Shown one piece after another: positions 7,779 to 17,348 of a stretch of 64,000 nt of DNA (its first letter is position 1; the number at the start of each line of letters is the position of its first letter). Origin of the DNA: Cellulomonas sp. Root930 (GTDB lineage: Bacteria > Actinomycetota > Actinomycetes > Actinomycetales > Cellulomonadaceae); NCBI GenBank assembly GCA_001429255.1, contig LMJI01000001.1:62001-126000 (forward strand), in the 5' to 3' direction. The translations under genes were made by a program, and so were the position numbers. The notes below the pieces were generated by a model. The model was not told where the DNA came from, ran no database searches, and worked only from the letters and a program-made list of their open reading frames with translations.

Positions 7779-8765
7779 TCAGGCCTCGTCGAGCCGGGTG
7801 CGCAGCTCCTCGTCGAGCACGAGGTCGAGCGCGCCCAACGACTCGTCAAGTTGCGCGACCGAGTGGGCGCCGACGATCGGGATGACGGGCGTCGGCCCAC
7901 CGAGCAGCCACGCGAGCGCGACCTGGTTCGCCGTGGCGCCGGTGTCGCGCGCGACCTCGTGCAGCACCTCGACCCGACGCCGGCTGCTCGGGTGGTCGGC
8001 GCCGCCGAACAGTGGCTTGTCGGCGCGCGTGTACGCACCCTGGTGCAGCGGCGAGTACACGGTCACGGCGAGCGGCGGGCGGCCGTCGACACCCGTGGAC
8101 GCGGCGTAGTCGAGCAGGTCGCCCGACACCCAGTTGGACCGGAACGGAGTCGGGCTCGGGTACACGTAGCCACCCTGCTGCTGGACGAGGCCGTACGGCT
8201 CGACGCCCAGGCGGGCGGCGGTCTCGCGTGCCTCGACGACGCGCCACGTCGTGACGTTGGAGATCCCCGGCACGCCGACCACGCCGTCGGCGACGAGCTT
8301 GCCGAAGGCTCCGACGGTCTCCTCCAGGGCGGTGTCACGGTCGTCCACGTGGCCGTACAGGACGTCGATCCGGTCGACGCCCAGGTGGCGAAGGCTCGTG
8401 GCGGCTTCGCGCTGGATGGTCTCGGCGGCCAGGCCCTGGTAGTTGGTCGGGGGTGTGCCCGAGAGGGGCAGCGCCGGGTCCTTCTTGGCGGCGCCGCACT
8501 TCGTCGCGATGCGGACGCGGTCCCGAAGCCCGCGCGAGGCCAGCCAGGCGCCGATCACGTCCTCGCTCTCGTGCCCGTGGCCGCCCGCGTCCCAGGCGTT
8601 GTAGTTGTTCGCGGTGTCGAGGAACGTGCCGCCGGCGTCCACGAAGCGGTCGAGGACCTCGAAGGCCACCTCGCGCGGGGTGTGCGTGCCGAAGCGCATG
8701 GTGCCGAGGCACAGGACGCTGACGTCGGTGGAGGTGGGGCCGGAGCCGATGGTGCGCTGCTGCAT
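7779..8765 (-). CDS. Aldo/keto reductase
   Basis: A 328-residue reductase. The N-terminus MQQRTIGSGPTSTDVSVLCL, DTANNYNAWDAGG (Asp and Tyr), IATKCGAAKK (Lys) and VLYGHVDDRD (His) give the catalytic tetrad in order; the C-terminal IPIVGAHSVAQLDE is the cofactor phosphate region. The ATG has a GAGGAG upstream, unlike its leaderless neighbours. It is divergent from a MocR/PdxR-type regulator 76 bases away, which is the best candidate for its control. The substrate is unknown; pyridoxal reduction is possible, since both MocR regulators and some AKRs act in vitamin B6 metabolism, but that is inference. Confidence 0.92.
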   Translation of the reverse strand: MQQRTIGSGPTSTDVSVLCLGTMRFGTHTPREVAFEVLDRFVDAGGTFLDTANNYNAWDAGGHGHESEDVIGAWLASRGLRDRVRIATKCGAAKKDPALPLSGTPPTNYQGLAAETIQREAATSLRHLGVDRIDVLYGHVDDRDTALEETVGAFGKLVADGVVGVPGISNVTTWRVVEARETAARLGVEPYGLVQQQGGYVYPSPTPFRSNWVSGDLLDYAASTGVDGRPPLAVTVYSPLHQGAYTRADKPLFGGADHPSSRRRVEVLHEVARDTGATANQVALAWLLGGPTPVIPIVGAHSVAQLDESLGALDLVLDEELRTRLDEA

Positions 8766-8801
8766 GGTGTTCTCCTCGTGCGCTCATTGGTGACGGGTTC
8801 G

Positions 8802-8835
8802 ACGTTAGGCGTGCAGCGGACCGGGAGTACGGTCC
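8802..8835. promoter_or_regulatory. Divergent promoters with inverted repeat
   Basis: On the minus strand TAACGT (8807-8802) can serve as -10 for the aldo/keto reductase. On the plus strand TACGGT (8828-8833) precedes the GTG of the MocR gene by eight bases. The inverted repeat GGACCG (8818-8823) / CGGTCC (8830-8835), spaced by six bases, overlaps the plus-strand -10 and could be an autoregulatory site. Confidence 0.5.
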
Positions 8836-8841
8836 ATTCCT

Positions 8842-10314
8842 GTGGCAGGCGACCAGACCAATCGGTGGGTCGGTGACGCGCTCGTCACCATCGAGGGCGG
8901 CCAGCCGGCTCACGTCGCGCTCGAGCGCTCGCTGCGTGCCGCGGTCCGCGAGGGACGGCTCCGCCCGGGCGACCCGGTGCCGCCGAGCAGAGCGCTGTCC
9001 CGCGACCTCGGCGTCTCGCGGTGGGTGGTCACGCAGGCGTACGGGGGTCTCGTGGCCGAGGGCGTGCTGGACGCTCGCACGGGCGCGGGCACGCGCGTCG
9101 CGTCCACGTCGTGGCCTACCCTCACGTCCACCCGAGCTCCCGACCGCGCGGTCCGTCCGCGGCCCGCGTTCGACCTCGGGCCGGGTGTGCCGGACCTGCG
9201 CCACCTGCCGCGCGCGGCCTGGGTCTCGGCGGTTCGCACGGCCGTCGCGTCCGCGACCCCTGGCGACCTCGTCGCGCCCGACCCTCGCGGTGTGCCCTCG
9301 CTGCGGCAGGCGCTCGCCGATCGGCTGGCCGTGACGCGTGCGGTGCTCGTCGATGCGGACGCCGTCGTCGTGACGCACGGCGCATCGGACGGCACGATGC
9401 GCCTGGCGCGATCCCTGCGCGCCGCGGGCCATGGCTCCGTGCTCGTCGAGGACCCGAGCTGGCCGCGGCTGCGCGACGTCGCCGCGGCTGCCGGCTTGCA
9501 CCCTGTGCCGGTGCCGGTCGACGAGGACGGGGTGGACACCGACGCGCTCATGCAGGCGGCCGAGCGCACCGGGGCTCGTGCCGCGCTGGTGACGCCCTCG
9601 CACCAGTTCCCTGTCCGCGCCGCGCTCGTCCCGGCGCGGCGTGAGGCGCTCGTCCGATGGGCCCGCTCCGTCGACGGAGCGATCATCGAGGACGACTATG
9701 ACGCCGAGTTCCGCTACGACCGCCGCCCCGTGGCGGCCTTGCGCGCGCTCGCGCCCGACCGCGTGGCGCTGGTGGGCTCGTGGAGCAAGACGCTCGCCCC
9801 GGGGCTCGGCATCGGGTGGCTGGTCCCTCCTGACGACGTACCCGCCGCGCGCGCGGGGCTCGACGTCGACGCGAGCGCTCCCCCGTCGCTGCACCAGCTC
9901 TCCTGCGCCGCGCTGCTCACCGACGGGGGTTACGACCGGCACCTCCGTTCTGCCCGCGCTCGGTACCGGCGCCGACGGGCGGCTCTGCTCGCCGCGCTCG
10001 AGCGATGGCTGCCGAGCCTGCCCGTGACGGGGCTCGCCGCGGGACTGCACGTCGTGCTGGGGCTGCCGCCCGGGGTCGACGAGGACCGCGTGGCCCGGCT
10101 GGCCGCGCGACGCGACGTGCGCGTGGTGCCGGCTGGTCGCTATCGCGTGGGGACCACGGCCCGCCCACCGGCGCTCGTCGTCGGGTACGGCAACCTGGTC
10201 GACGCACGGCTGGACGAGGCGGTGGCCCGCCTGGCCGCGGCCGTCAGTGAGGCGGCGCCGTCCGCAGCACGCGAGCTCGCCGGCTCACGAGCTCTGGACA
10301 CCCACGAGTCATAG
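8842..10314 (+). CDS. MocR/PdxR-type transcriptional regulator with aminotransferase domain
   Basis: A 490-residue GntR-fold regulator. Residues about 15-85 form the winged helix (VPPSRALSRDLGVSRWVVTQAYG), and residues about 115-470 form a class I aminotransferase domain that binds PLP as effector rather than catalysing transamination. The PLP lysine is Lys316 in SWSKTLAPGLG, and DDYDAEFRYDR precedes it as usual. Regulators of this family control PLP synthesis, GABA use or neighbouring genes. The GTG start follows a -10 box closely. It is divergent from an aldo/keto reductase, its probable target. Confidence 0.92.
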   Translation: MAGDQTNRWVGDALVTIEGGQPAHVALERSLRAAVREGRLRPGDPVPPSRALSRDLGVSRWVVTQAYGGLVAEGVLDARTGAGTRVASTSWPTLTSTRAPDRAVRPRPAFDLGPGVPDLRHLPRAAWVSAVRTAVASATPGDLVAPDPRGVPSLRQALADRLAVTRAVLVDADAVVVTHGASDGTMRLARSLRAAGHGSVLVEDPSWPRLRDVAAAAGLHPVPVPVDEDGVDTDALMQAAERTGARAALVTPSHQFPVRAALVPARREALVRWARSVDGAIIEDDYDAEFRYDRRPVAALRALAPDRVALVGSWSKTLAPGLGIGWLVPPDDVPAARAGLDVDASAPPSLHQLSCAALLTDGGYDRHLRSARARYRRRRAALLAALERWLPSLPVTGLAAGLHVVLGLPPGVDEDRVARLAARRDVRVVPAGRYRVGTTARPPALVVGYGNLVDARLDEAVARLAAAVSEAAPSAARELAGSRALDTHES

Positions 10315-10329
10315 CCGAGGCCGTGGGTG
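10299..10329. terminator. Hairpin over the MocR stop codon
   Basis: CACCCACG (10299-10306) pairs with CGTGGGTG (10322-10329) around a 15-base loop that contains the TAG stop. Eight GC-rich pairs without a U-tract; it probably ends transcription of the regulator and may also stop the convergent ZIP transcript. Confidence 0.45.
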
Positions 10330-10465
10330 CTGCTGGGTCCAGCCGCCTTCGTCGCCACCGGATGAAGCGGTGCGCGCGGACGGAGTGGCAACGCCGTGCG
10401 GCCATCTGCGGTCCTCGCGCTACCGCGACGGCCCTCGTCGCGCGGGCGGACGGCGGCGACGACCG

Positions 10466-11188
10466 TCAGACAGCCGAGAGCATGAGCGAGACGGCGAACC
10501 CGACGGCGACGAGCGACCCGGTCCTGACCTTCTCGACCTCGTACGCTTCCGGAAGCATCGTGTCCGCGATCATCGCGAGCAGCGCACCGGCGGCGAACCC
10601 CTGGGCCATCGCACCCGTGCGGCCCGATGCCGGGTCGAGCAGTGCGTAGCCCGCGGCCGCGCTCACGGCCGCGACCACGATGACGACCAGCCACATGCGG
10701 GTCACGCGGCGCAGCGACCAGCCCGCGGTGCGCAGCCCGCTCGACGAGGCCAGGCCCTCGGGAAAGTTGCTCAGCAGGATCCCGACCAGCAGCGCGATGC
10801 TGACCTGGCCCTCCAGCACCGTCAGACCGAGCACGAACGACTCCGGGATTCCGTCGAGGACCGAGCCGAACACGATCGCGAGAGGCGACCCGCTCGCCTG
10901 CGCGCCGCCGGCGTCCTTGCGGTCGCCACCGCCCCGACGCTCGAGGAACCAGTCGCCCACGGTGAACGTGGCGGCGCCCACCAGGGTCGCGAGGCCGACG
11001 AGTCCCACGTCGGCGGTCTCGAGGGCCTCGTCGACGAGCTCGAACGCCACGGACCCGATGAGCAGGCCCGCGCCGAGCGCCATCACGGCGGCGACGAACC
11101 GCTTGCCGGGCGACGCGCGGTAGGCGAAGAGCGCCCCGACCAGCAGGGCCGATGCGCCGACCGCACCCCACAGGAACGCCTCGAGCAC
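10466..11188 (-). CDS. ZIP family metal transporter
   Basis: A 240-residue membrane protein with about eight hydrophobic helices. The metal-site helices read SVLDGIPESFVLGL and LLSNFPEGLASS: the PE-containing cores of ZIP helices IV and V are present, although the first His of the common HNxPEG form is absent. The GTG start after GGAGGAGTCCC is preferred; the open frame continues upstream into the sulfatase gene. It begins 25 bases after the sulfatase stop on the same strand, so it is the last gene of the FGE-sulfatase operon. Divalent metal movement could serve these metalloenzymes, but the substrate ion is not readable. Confidence 0.85.
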   Translation of the reverse strand: MLEAFLWGAVGASALLVGALFAYRASPGKRFVAAVMALGAGLLIGSVAFELVDEALETADVGLVGLATLVGAATFTVGDWFLERRGGGDRKDAGGAQASGSPLAIVFGSVLDGIPESFVLGLTVLEGQVSIALLVGILLSNFPEGLASSSGLRTAGWSLRRVTRMWLVVIVVAAVSAAAGYALLDPASGRTGAMAQGFAAGALLAMIADTMLPEAYEVEKVRTGSLVAVGFAVSLMLSAV

Positions 11189-11213
11189 CGGGACTCCTCC
11201 GCAGACCAGCGAG

Positions 11214-13580
11214 CTACTGCCGGGCCATGGCGATGCGCAGCCGTTCGTCGGGGTCGATGAAGTGGTCGTGGTCGTCGGTTCCGACATCCAGCTGGACCCA
11301 GTGGATCTTCCCCGTGAAGCGGCTGGTCCGGGCGTCGTAGCCCGAGCTCACCGAGGTGCCGGACTCGTACCCGATGTCGGTGGTCTCGTCGGCGGAGAAG
11401 ACCATCGGCTGCGTCGCCCCCACCCGCCCCGAACCGACGGCGGTGCCGTCGTGGTAGAGCGTCACGTCGCCGCCCTTGGCCAGGCCGCCGCCGTCGTACG
11501 CGAACTCCATGCGCAGCTGGTGCGTGCCGGCCGGCACCGGTTCGTCGGCGGTGACGGTGAACTCCTGGATCCCCAGGACGTTGTACGTGTACGTCAGGCG
11601 ACCCCGGTCCACCCACACGCTCCAGCCGCCGAACCGCCCACCCTGCGCGATGAGCACACCGTGCACACCGGACTCGGCGACCTCGACCTCGGCCGTGATC
11701 GAGTAGGAGCGGTTCTTCATGCTCACGACGCTGTTCTCCGAGAGTCGGCCCATGCCGGCGAAGAACAGCTGGGACGTGCCGCGCAGGAGCGTCGGCCGAC
11801 CGGCCATCGACGGTTCCAGCCGCTCGGACGTGCGGTCGTCGATGGGCAGCACGTTGTACTTCGTCGCCTCGATCAGCCAGAGGCGCTGGAGCTTCGCGAG
11901 CAGGTCGGGGCGGTCCGCGGCCAGGTCGTGGGCCTGGCTGAAGTCGACGGAGCCGTCGTAGAGCTCCCACACGTCGTCGTCGAACGCCGGCACCGTGCCG
12001 CCGACCATGATCCAGGGCGTGCGGTGCTTGGTGACCGCGCTCCACCCGCGGTGGTAGATCCCGCGGTTGCCGAACATCTCGAAGTACTGCAGGTCGTGGC
12101 GTTCCGGGCTGTCCGGCTGGTCGAACGCGTACAGCATGCTCGTGCCCTCCATGGGCGACTGCTGCACACCGTTGACCATCGCCGGCTCGGGCAGCCCGGC
12201 GGCCTCCAGGACGGTCGGGGCCACGTCGATGACGTGCGTGAACTGAGAACGCAGCCCGCCCTTCTCGGCGATGCCGCCGGGCCAGTGCACGATCGTGCCG
12301 TTGCGGGTGCCGCCCCAGTGCGACGCGATCTGCTTGGTCCACTGCAGCGGCGAGTTCATCGCCCAGGCCCAGCCGACGGCGTAGTGGTTGTACGAGGACG
12401 GCGAGCCGAGCTCGTCGAGCTTGCTGATCAGGAACTCGGGGGTCTCCAGGGCGGCCATGCCGTTGAAGTTCGCCATCTCGTTGAACGCACCGTTGAGCGT
12501 GCCCTCGGCCGACGCGCCGTTGTCGCCGATGATGTAGTAGACGAGCGTGTTCTCCAGGATCCCCAGGTCGTCCAGGGTGTCGACGATCCGGCCGACGTGG
12601 TGGTCGACGTGCTCGAGGAACCCCGCGTAGACCTCCATCTGGCGGGCCAGCATGGGCTTGAGCTCGTCGGGCATGTCCTCCCAGGACGGGATCTCGTCGT
12701 GCCGGGCGGTGAGCTCGGCGTCCAGCGGGATCACCCCCAGCTCCTTCTGCCGGGCGAACGTCCGCTCGCGCTGCACGTCCCACCCGTCGTCGAACGCCCC
12801 CGCGTACCTGTCGGCCCACTCCTTGGGCACGTGGTGCGGGGCGTGCGTGGCGCCGGGGGCGAAGTAGACGAAGAACGGCTTGTCCGGCATGAGGGCCTTC
12901 TGCTGCCGGATCCAGCCCACCGCCCGGTCGGCCAGGTCCTCGGTCAGGTGGTAGCCCTCCTCGGCCGTCGCGGGCGGCTCGACCGGCGTCGTGCCCTCGT
13001 ACAGCGCGGGGTCCCACTGGTTGTTCTCGCCACCGATGAACCCGTAGAACGTCTCGAACCCACCCCCGCCCGACGGCCACGCGTCGAACGGCCCCATGGG
13101 CGACGTCTGCCAGACGGGGACCTCGTGGCACTTGCCGAACTGCGCGGTCGAGTACCCGTTGAGCTTCAGCGTCATGGCGAGCGGCGCCTTCGTGTTCGGT
13201 CGCACGGAGCTGTTGCCCGGCGCCGAGGTTGCCGTCTCGGTGATGCTGCCCATGCCCACCGAGTGGTGGTTGCGGCCCGTCAGCAGCGCCTGTCGCGTCG
13301 GAGCGCACAGGGCCGTCGTGTGGAAGCGGTTGAAGCGCAGCCCACCGCTGGCCAGCCGTTCCGCCGTCGGCGTGCTGCACGGGCCGCCGAACGCGCTCGA
13401 CGCGCCGAAGCCGACGTCGTCGAGCAGGACGACGACGACGTTCGGTGCGCCCGGCGGCGGGAGGAGCGGCTCGATCGGCGGGAACGCCGTGTCCGGATCC
13501 TTCGCGTCGTACGTCGTCAGCGTCGGCGACGGCCGGTCCGGGATGGGCAGCATGGTGCGGGCGTGGTGGTCGGGGCGCAT
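11214..13580 (-). CDS. Arylsulfatase, formylglycine type I
   Basis: A 788-residue type I sulfatase of the large (about 780-residue) arylsulfatase group. Asp54 and Asp55 in VVVLLDDVGFG bind calcium, and Cys92-Ala-Pro-Thr-Arg96 is the maturation motif, in which Cys is converted to formylglycine. ATHAPHHVP and GDNGASAEG contribute further active-site residues. No signal peptide is visible, so it may be cytosolic or exported without a classical signal. A formylglycine-generating enzyme lies 67 bases upstream on the same strand and should activate it. The C-terminal 250 residues form the extra beta-rich domain of this subgroup. The natural sulfate ester is unknown. Confidence 0.94.
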   Translation of the reverse strand: MRPDHHARTMLPIPDRPSPTLTTYDAKDPDTAFPPIEPLLPPPGAPNVVVVLLDDVGFGASSAFGGPCSTPTAERLASGGLRFNRFHTTALCAPTRQALLTGRNHHSVGMGSITETATSAPGNSSVRPNTKAPLAMTLKLNGYSTAQFGKCHEVPVWQTSPMGPFDAWPSGGGGFETFYGFIGGENNQWDPALYEGTTPVEPPATAEEGYHLTEDLADRAVGWIRQQKALMPDKPFFVYFAPGATHAPHHVPKEWADRYAGAFDDGWDVQRERTFARQKELGVIPLDAELTARHDEIPSWEDMPDELKPMLARQMEVYAGFLEHVDHHVGRIVDTLDDLGILENTLVYYIIGDNGASAEGTLNGAFNEMANFNGMAALETPEFLISKLDELGSPSSYNHYAVGWAWAMNSPLQWTKQIASHWGGTRNGTIVHWPGGIAEKGGLRSQFTHVIDVAPTVLEAAGLPEPAMVNGVQQSPMEGTSMLYAFDQPDSPERHDLQYFEMFGNRGIYHRGWSAVTKHRTPWIMVGGTVPAFDDDVWELYDGSVDFSQAHDLAADRPDLLAKLQRLWLIEATKYNVLPIDDRTSERLEPSMAGRPTLLRGTSQLFFAGMGRLSENSVVSMKNRSYSITAEVEVAESGVHGVLIAQGGRFGGWSVWVDRGRLTYTYNVLGIQEFTVTADEPVPAGTHQLRMEFAYDGGGLAKGGDVTLYHDGTAVGSGRVGATQPMVFSADETTDIGYESGTSVSSGYDARTSRFTGKIHWVQLDVGTDDHDHFIDPDERLRIAMARQ

Positions 13581-13647
13581 CGGGTCCTCCGTCCGGAACC
13601 GGGCAGTGTGCCCGCCTTGCTCGACACTAGGGGCGCCCGCCCCGACA

Positions 13648-14619
13648 TCACCAGGAGACCGCGTCCGCGACGCACCGGAACCCGACGTTGCCGGCCGACG
13701 AGTCCGGGGCGTTCGAGCTGCGCGAGTCGACGCGGTAGCGGAAGCAGTACGACTCGTGGCACAGGTACGACCCGCCCCGCATGACCCGCGCCGAGCCCTG
13801 GGCCGGTCCCGTCGGGTCGGAGCCGGCCGACGATCCGTACGTGTCCGTGGCGAACCAGTCCTGGCACCACTCCCAGACGTTGCCCGTGGTGTTGTGCAGA
13901 CCGAAGTCGTTGGGCGCGAACGCGGCCGCCGGTGCCGTGCCCAGGTAGCCGTCCTCGAGGGTGTTCCGCGCCGGGAACTCCCCCTGCCACACGTTCATCC
14001 GGTGCTCGCCACCGGGCTCCCGCTCGTGTCCCCACGGGTAGTGCGCACCCTCACGACCGCCCCGCGCCGCGCGCTCCCACTCGGCCTCGGTCGGCAGCCG
14101 GAGCCCGGCCCACGACGCGAACGCGGAGGCGTCCGACCAGCTCACGTGGACGGCGGGATGTCCGGCACGGTCGCCGACGTCGGAGTGCGGCCCCTCCGGA
14201 TGCCTCCAGTCCGCACCCTCGACCTGACGCCACCACGGCGTCCCGACCACAGCACGGGTCGGCGGGAAGTCGTCGGGCAGGAGGCCCGCGAAGACGAACG
14301 ACCACCCGTAGACCTCGGCCTCCGTGCGGTACCCCGTCGCCTCGACGAAGCCGGCGAACTGGGCGGTGGTCACGGCCGTCCGCATCATCCGGAACGGTCG
14401 GAGCGTGACGACGTGGGCCGGACCCTCGCCGTCGGACGGGTACCCGTCCGGCCCGTCGTGACCCATGACGAACTCACCGCCGGGGACGTCGACCAGGTCG
14501 GCCACGACGGAGGCGCGCAGGGACGCAGCCGCGTCCCGCCCGAGCGTGGGGACTCCGAGCGTCAGGGGTGCCGGGTCGTGGGCGGCCCCGGGAGCGCAGC
14601 ACGCGTGATCGGTGGTCAC
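13648..14619 (-). CDS. Formylglycine-generating enzyme (sulfatase-modifying factor)
   Basis: A 323-residue SUMF1-type oxidase that converts the sulfatase motif cysteine to formylglycine, using oxygen and a copper site. The domain fills about residues 38-318, with VPGGEFVMG, LPTEAEWERAARGG, NTTGNVWEW and GNVGFRC as hallmarks. The catalytic cysteine pair is Cys287 and Cys292 (GGSYLCHESYC). The GTG start sits eight bases after GAGGAGG; a nearby ATG is in another frame and stops at once. Its substrate is almost certainly the arylsulfatase encoded next downstream, which carries CAPTR. Confidence 0.95.
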   Translation of the reverse strand: MTTDHACCAPGAAHDPAPLTLGVPTLGRDAAASLRASVVADLVDVPGGEFVMGHDGPDGYPSDGEGPAHVVTLRPFRMMRTAVTTAQFAGFVEATGYRTEAEVYGWSFVFAGLLPDDFPPTRAVVGTPWWRQVEGADWRHPEGPHSDVGDRAGHPAVHVSWSDASAFASWAGLRLPTEAEWERAARGGREGAHYPWGHEREPGGEHRMNVWQGEFPARNTLEDGYLGTAPAAAFAPNDFGLHNTTGNVWEWCQDWFATDTYGSSAGSDPTGPAQGSARVMRGGSYLCHESYCFRYRVDSRSSNAPDSSAGNVGFRCVADAVSW

Positions 14620-14693
14620 GACGCCATCCTCCTCGCGGGCGGGAAGGGGTGCCCGTGGCCCGTCGGCGGTCCGGTCGCCGTGGCGATCACCGC

Positions 14694-15755
14694 TCACTGC
14701 GTCGCCGCGAGGAGCTCCCGGATCTCGGCCGCCACGTCGTCGGGGGCATCCAGGTAGATCTGGTGTGATCCGTCCAGCGTGACGATCCGGCTCTGCGGGT
14801 GCTCGCTGGCGACGGCCTCGTGGACCTCCACCCAGTCGGGCATGCCGTACTCGTGCGTCGCCTCGACGGTCTCCTGCGCGAGGACCATCAGCGTGGGGAT
14901 CGCCGCGTCGAACCGGTGCCCGGCGAGTGCGAGGTCGTTGCGCAGGGCCCAGCTGGCCTCGTCGTCGAGCAGGCGCAGGTCCAGCTTGGTGTTGTCGAGC
15001 AGCCAGTCCTCGCCCTGCTCCGACTCGTCCAGCAGCGGGTTGGACGGGAGCAGGTCCGAGTCGTCGCCGTTGATCCACCGATCCATCCGGACGAAGCCCA
15101 GGAAGCGGAGCACGCTCATGGTGGGGTGGAGGCCGCCGTCCTGTGAGAGATCGCCTTCGTAGTCCTCGGCTGCCTGCTGACCGGGGGCGGTGCTGTCCAG
15201 CCCCACGAACCCGGCGACCTCGTCCGGGTAGAGCTCAGCGAACTCCAGCCCGTACAGGCCACCGATGGAGTGGGCCACCAGCACGTAGGGGCCCTTCACA
15301 CCGGCGCCGTGCAGCGCGGTGTGGATCTCGGTGGCCACGTTCTGGTTCGTCCGGTCCTTCGCGGTCGAGTCGGAGAAGCCGTAGCCCAGGTAGTCCACCG
15401 TGGCGATGTTGACGTCCTCGGCCAGGGGTTCCCAGACGCTCTCGAGCTCGTAGTAGGCGCTGCCCAGGCCCAGGCCGGTCAGGAGCACGAGCGTGGGCTC
15501 GCCCGGGTGCTCCGCGCGCGAGTAGACGTGCATCCTGGCCCCGCCGTCGACCTCGACCAGCTCCCCCGGGACGTCGAGCCTCGCCAGGCCGATGGCGTTC
15601 GCCGCCTGGTTGACCCCTGTCGAGAGGGCGAGCAGCCCGACCACGACGACGAGCACCCCGACGACGGTGCGCACGAGGCGCCTCCGCCATCTCTCCTGTC
15701 GCGGGCGGTCGGGTGTCAGCTCGGGCGCCGCGGAGGCGTCCACCAGGTCAGTCAT
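14694..15755 (-). CDS. Membrane-anchored alpha/beta hydrolase
   Basis: A 353-residue protein with a cytosolic N-terminal 33 residues, a single hydrophobic helix (about 34-55) and an outward alpha/beta-hydrolase domain. LLTGLGLGSAYY is the oxyanion-hole region and VAHSIGGLYG the nucleophile elbow (GxSxG-like, with Ser in HSIG). ASEHPQSRIVTLDGSHQIY near the end supplies the His. The start is the ATG just ahead of the membrane helix; the open frame extends upstream without conserved sequence. It lies 74 bases upstream of the formylglycine-generating enzyme on the same strand and may be the first gene of that operon. Substrate unknown. Confidence 0.85.
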   Translation of the reverse strand: MTDLVDASAAPELTPDRPRQERWRRRLVRTVVGVLVVVVGLLALSTGVNQAANAIGLARLDVPGELVEVDGGARMHVYSRAEHPGEPTLVLLTGLGLGSAYYELESVWEPLAEDVNIATVDYLGYGFSDSTAKDRTNQNVATEIHTALHGAGVKGPYVLVAHSIGGLYGLEFAELYPDEVAGFVGLDSTAPGQQAAEDYEGDLSQDGGLHPTMSVLRFLGFVRMDRWINGDDSDLLPSNPLLDESEQGEDWLLDNTKLDLRLLDDEASWALRNDLALAGHRFDAAIPTLMVLAQETVEATHEYGMPDWVEVHEAVASEHPQSRIVTLDGSHQIYLDAPDDVAAEIRELLAATQ

Positions 15756-15838
15756 GGCTCGACCCTGGCAGACGGGCGGACGCCGCCGCATCGGGGAAAC
15801 ACCTGAGTCGCACCCTGACGCCTCGGTAGTGTCCGGGC

Positions 15839-17341
15839 ATGGCGCGACGTGGCGAGCTCCAGGACGTGGAGCTGCTGGAAGAGGGTGACGACCGCGCCGA
15901 CGAGGAGGCCGCGCCCGGTGCCGCTCCGGCGCGGCGGAGCCGGCGCACCGCACTGATCGCCGTTGCGCTGGTCGTCGTCGTCACGCTGGCCGGTGCGCAG
16001 TGGTTCGTCACCGCCCGCGAGCGCGCCGCGATCGCCGCCCTGGCCACGCTGCCCGGCGTGCTCGCGCCGGTCGACGAGCACCTCGACGTCGAGCGCCGCG
16101 TGCCCGCGGAGGACGCCGCCGAGCTGTTCGGCTACGCAGGCGGCTCCCTGAAGCGTGCCGCGGACGGGTCGCAGTCGTTCACCAGGGCGGGCCGGACCAC
16201 CCCGCTGCTGGGACCGTCCCCCGCGCTCGCCCAGCACGACACCGACGACATCGTCGCCGGCAGCTACTGCATGCCCGACAACGCGCCCGGCACGCACCCG
16301 AGCACCGCCGGCACCATCGTCTGCCTCGTCTCGGACGGCGGCTTGGTCTTCGACATGGAGGCCGACGACGGCAGCCTCGTGCGCGTACCGGCGACGACCA
16401 CGCAGGTGATGGTCCTGTCCGCGGCGGACGGCACGATCACCGCGAGCTGGCCGGTCGACGTCGGCGACGAACCGACCGTGTTCGCGGTGCTGGACGACGC
16501 CGTCGCGATCGCCTCCACCGCGACGACCGGCACGACCCTGACCCTGCACGACGTGCTCACCGGCGACTCACGCTGGTCGCGCTCGAGCCCGACCCCCGAC
16601 GGCGCGGCGACCACCGCGGACGGGTTCTCGAACGTCGCCCTGTTCCGGGTGGGCGACGTGCTCGCGTACGCCCCGCGCGAGCAGCCACTGACGCTGATCG
16701 CCGCCGACGGCACCGTGGTCCGCGAGCTGCCCGGCACGATCGGTGACGGCTTCGGCTGGGCCACCGACGAGCACGGCAGGCTCACCGTGCAGTCCACGGT
16801 CGCCGGCAAGCAGCGCACGATCCTGCTCGCGGACGATGCCGACCCCGCGCACGACGTCACCGTCGACGGGAACCTCGCCTACGCCGTCCTCGACGACGGG
16901 TCGGTGCCTGGCCTGCTCCTGAGCTATGACACCGAGCTGCACGTGTGGGACAGGAGCACGGGCGAGGAGCGCTGGTCGGACGACACCGTGGTCAGCGCGT
17001 CCAGCGTCCTGATCATGCGCGGTCGCGTCTTCGTGCTGACCTCCAGGGTCGTCGCCGCGTTCGACGGGGACAGCGGCAGGAAGCTGTGGGCCACGACCGC
17101 CGAGGACGGCGTGGCGCCGAGCACGATCTCGACCGACGGCCGGCACCTGCTCGTCACCCTGGAGCCGACGCTCGCCGACGCGTCGCCTGCCCTGGTCGCC
17201 TACGACCCGGCCAGCGGGACCGAGGTGTTCCGCTCGCCGTACCCCGCGGGGGTCGGCAACGTCTCGCCCATCAACGGCCGGCTCGTCGGCATCGACACCA
17301 CGACCGACGGCAACGACTTCTCCTACGTCCTGCTCCGATGA
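15839..17341 (+). CDS. Membrane-anchored PQQ-like beta-propeller protein, function unknown
   Basis: A 500-residue protein. An acidic cytosolic segment is followed by RRSRR, one membrane helix (about residues 39-58) and a large extracellular domain with repeating Trp/Gly/Asp-rich blades such as LHVWDRSTGEERWSDDTVV and VVAAFDGDSGRKLWATT, typical of PQQ-binding-like (outer-membrane-assembly BamB type) propellers. Proteins like this are common in actinobacteria and usually lack enzyme motifs, so a scaffold or sensor role is more likely than dehydrogenase activity. ATG lies six bases after TAGTGT, a leaderless start. It is convergent with the flavodoxin gene (7-base gap). Confidence 0.8.
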   Translation: MARRGELQDVELLEEGDDRADEEAAPGAAPARRSRRTALIAVALVVVVTLAGAQWFVTARERAAIAALATLPGVLAPVDEHLDVERRVPAEDAAELFGYAGGSLKRAADGSQSFTRAGRTTPLLGPSPALAQHDTDDIVAGSYCMPDNAPGTHPSTAGTIVCLVSDGGLVFDMEADDGSLVRVPATTTQVMVLSAADGTITASWPVDVGDEPTVFAVLDDAVAIASTATTGTTLTLHDVLTGDSRWSRSSPTPDGAATTADGFSNVALFRVGDVLAYAPREQPLTLIAADGTVVRELPGTIGDGFGWATDEHGRLTVQSTVAGKQRTILLADDADPAHDVTVDGNLAYAVLDDGSVPGLLLSYDTELHVWDRSTGEERWSDDTVVSASSVLIMRGRVFVLTSRVVAAFDGDSGRKLWATTAEDGVAPSTISTDGRHLLVTLEPTLADASPALVAYDPASGTEVFRSPYPAGVGNVSPINGRLVGIDTTTDGNDFSYVLLR

Positions 17342-17348
17342 GGCGGCT

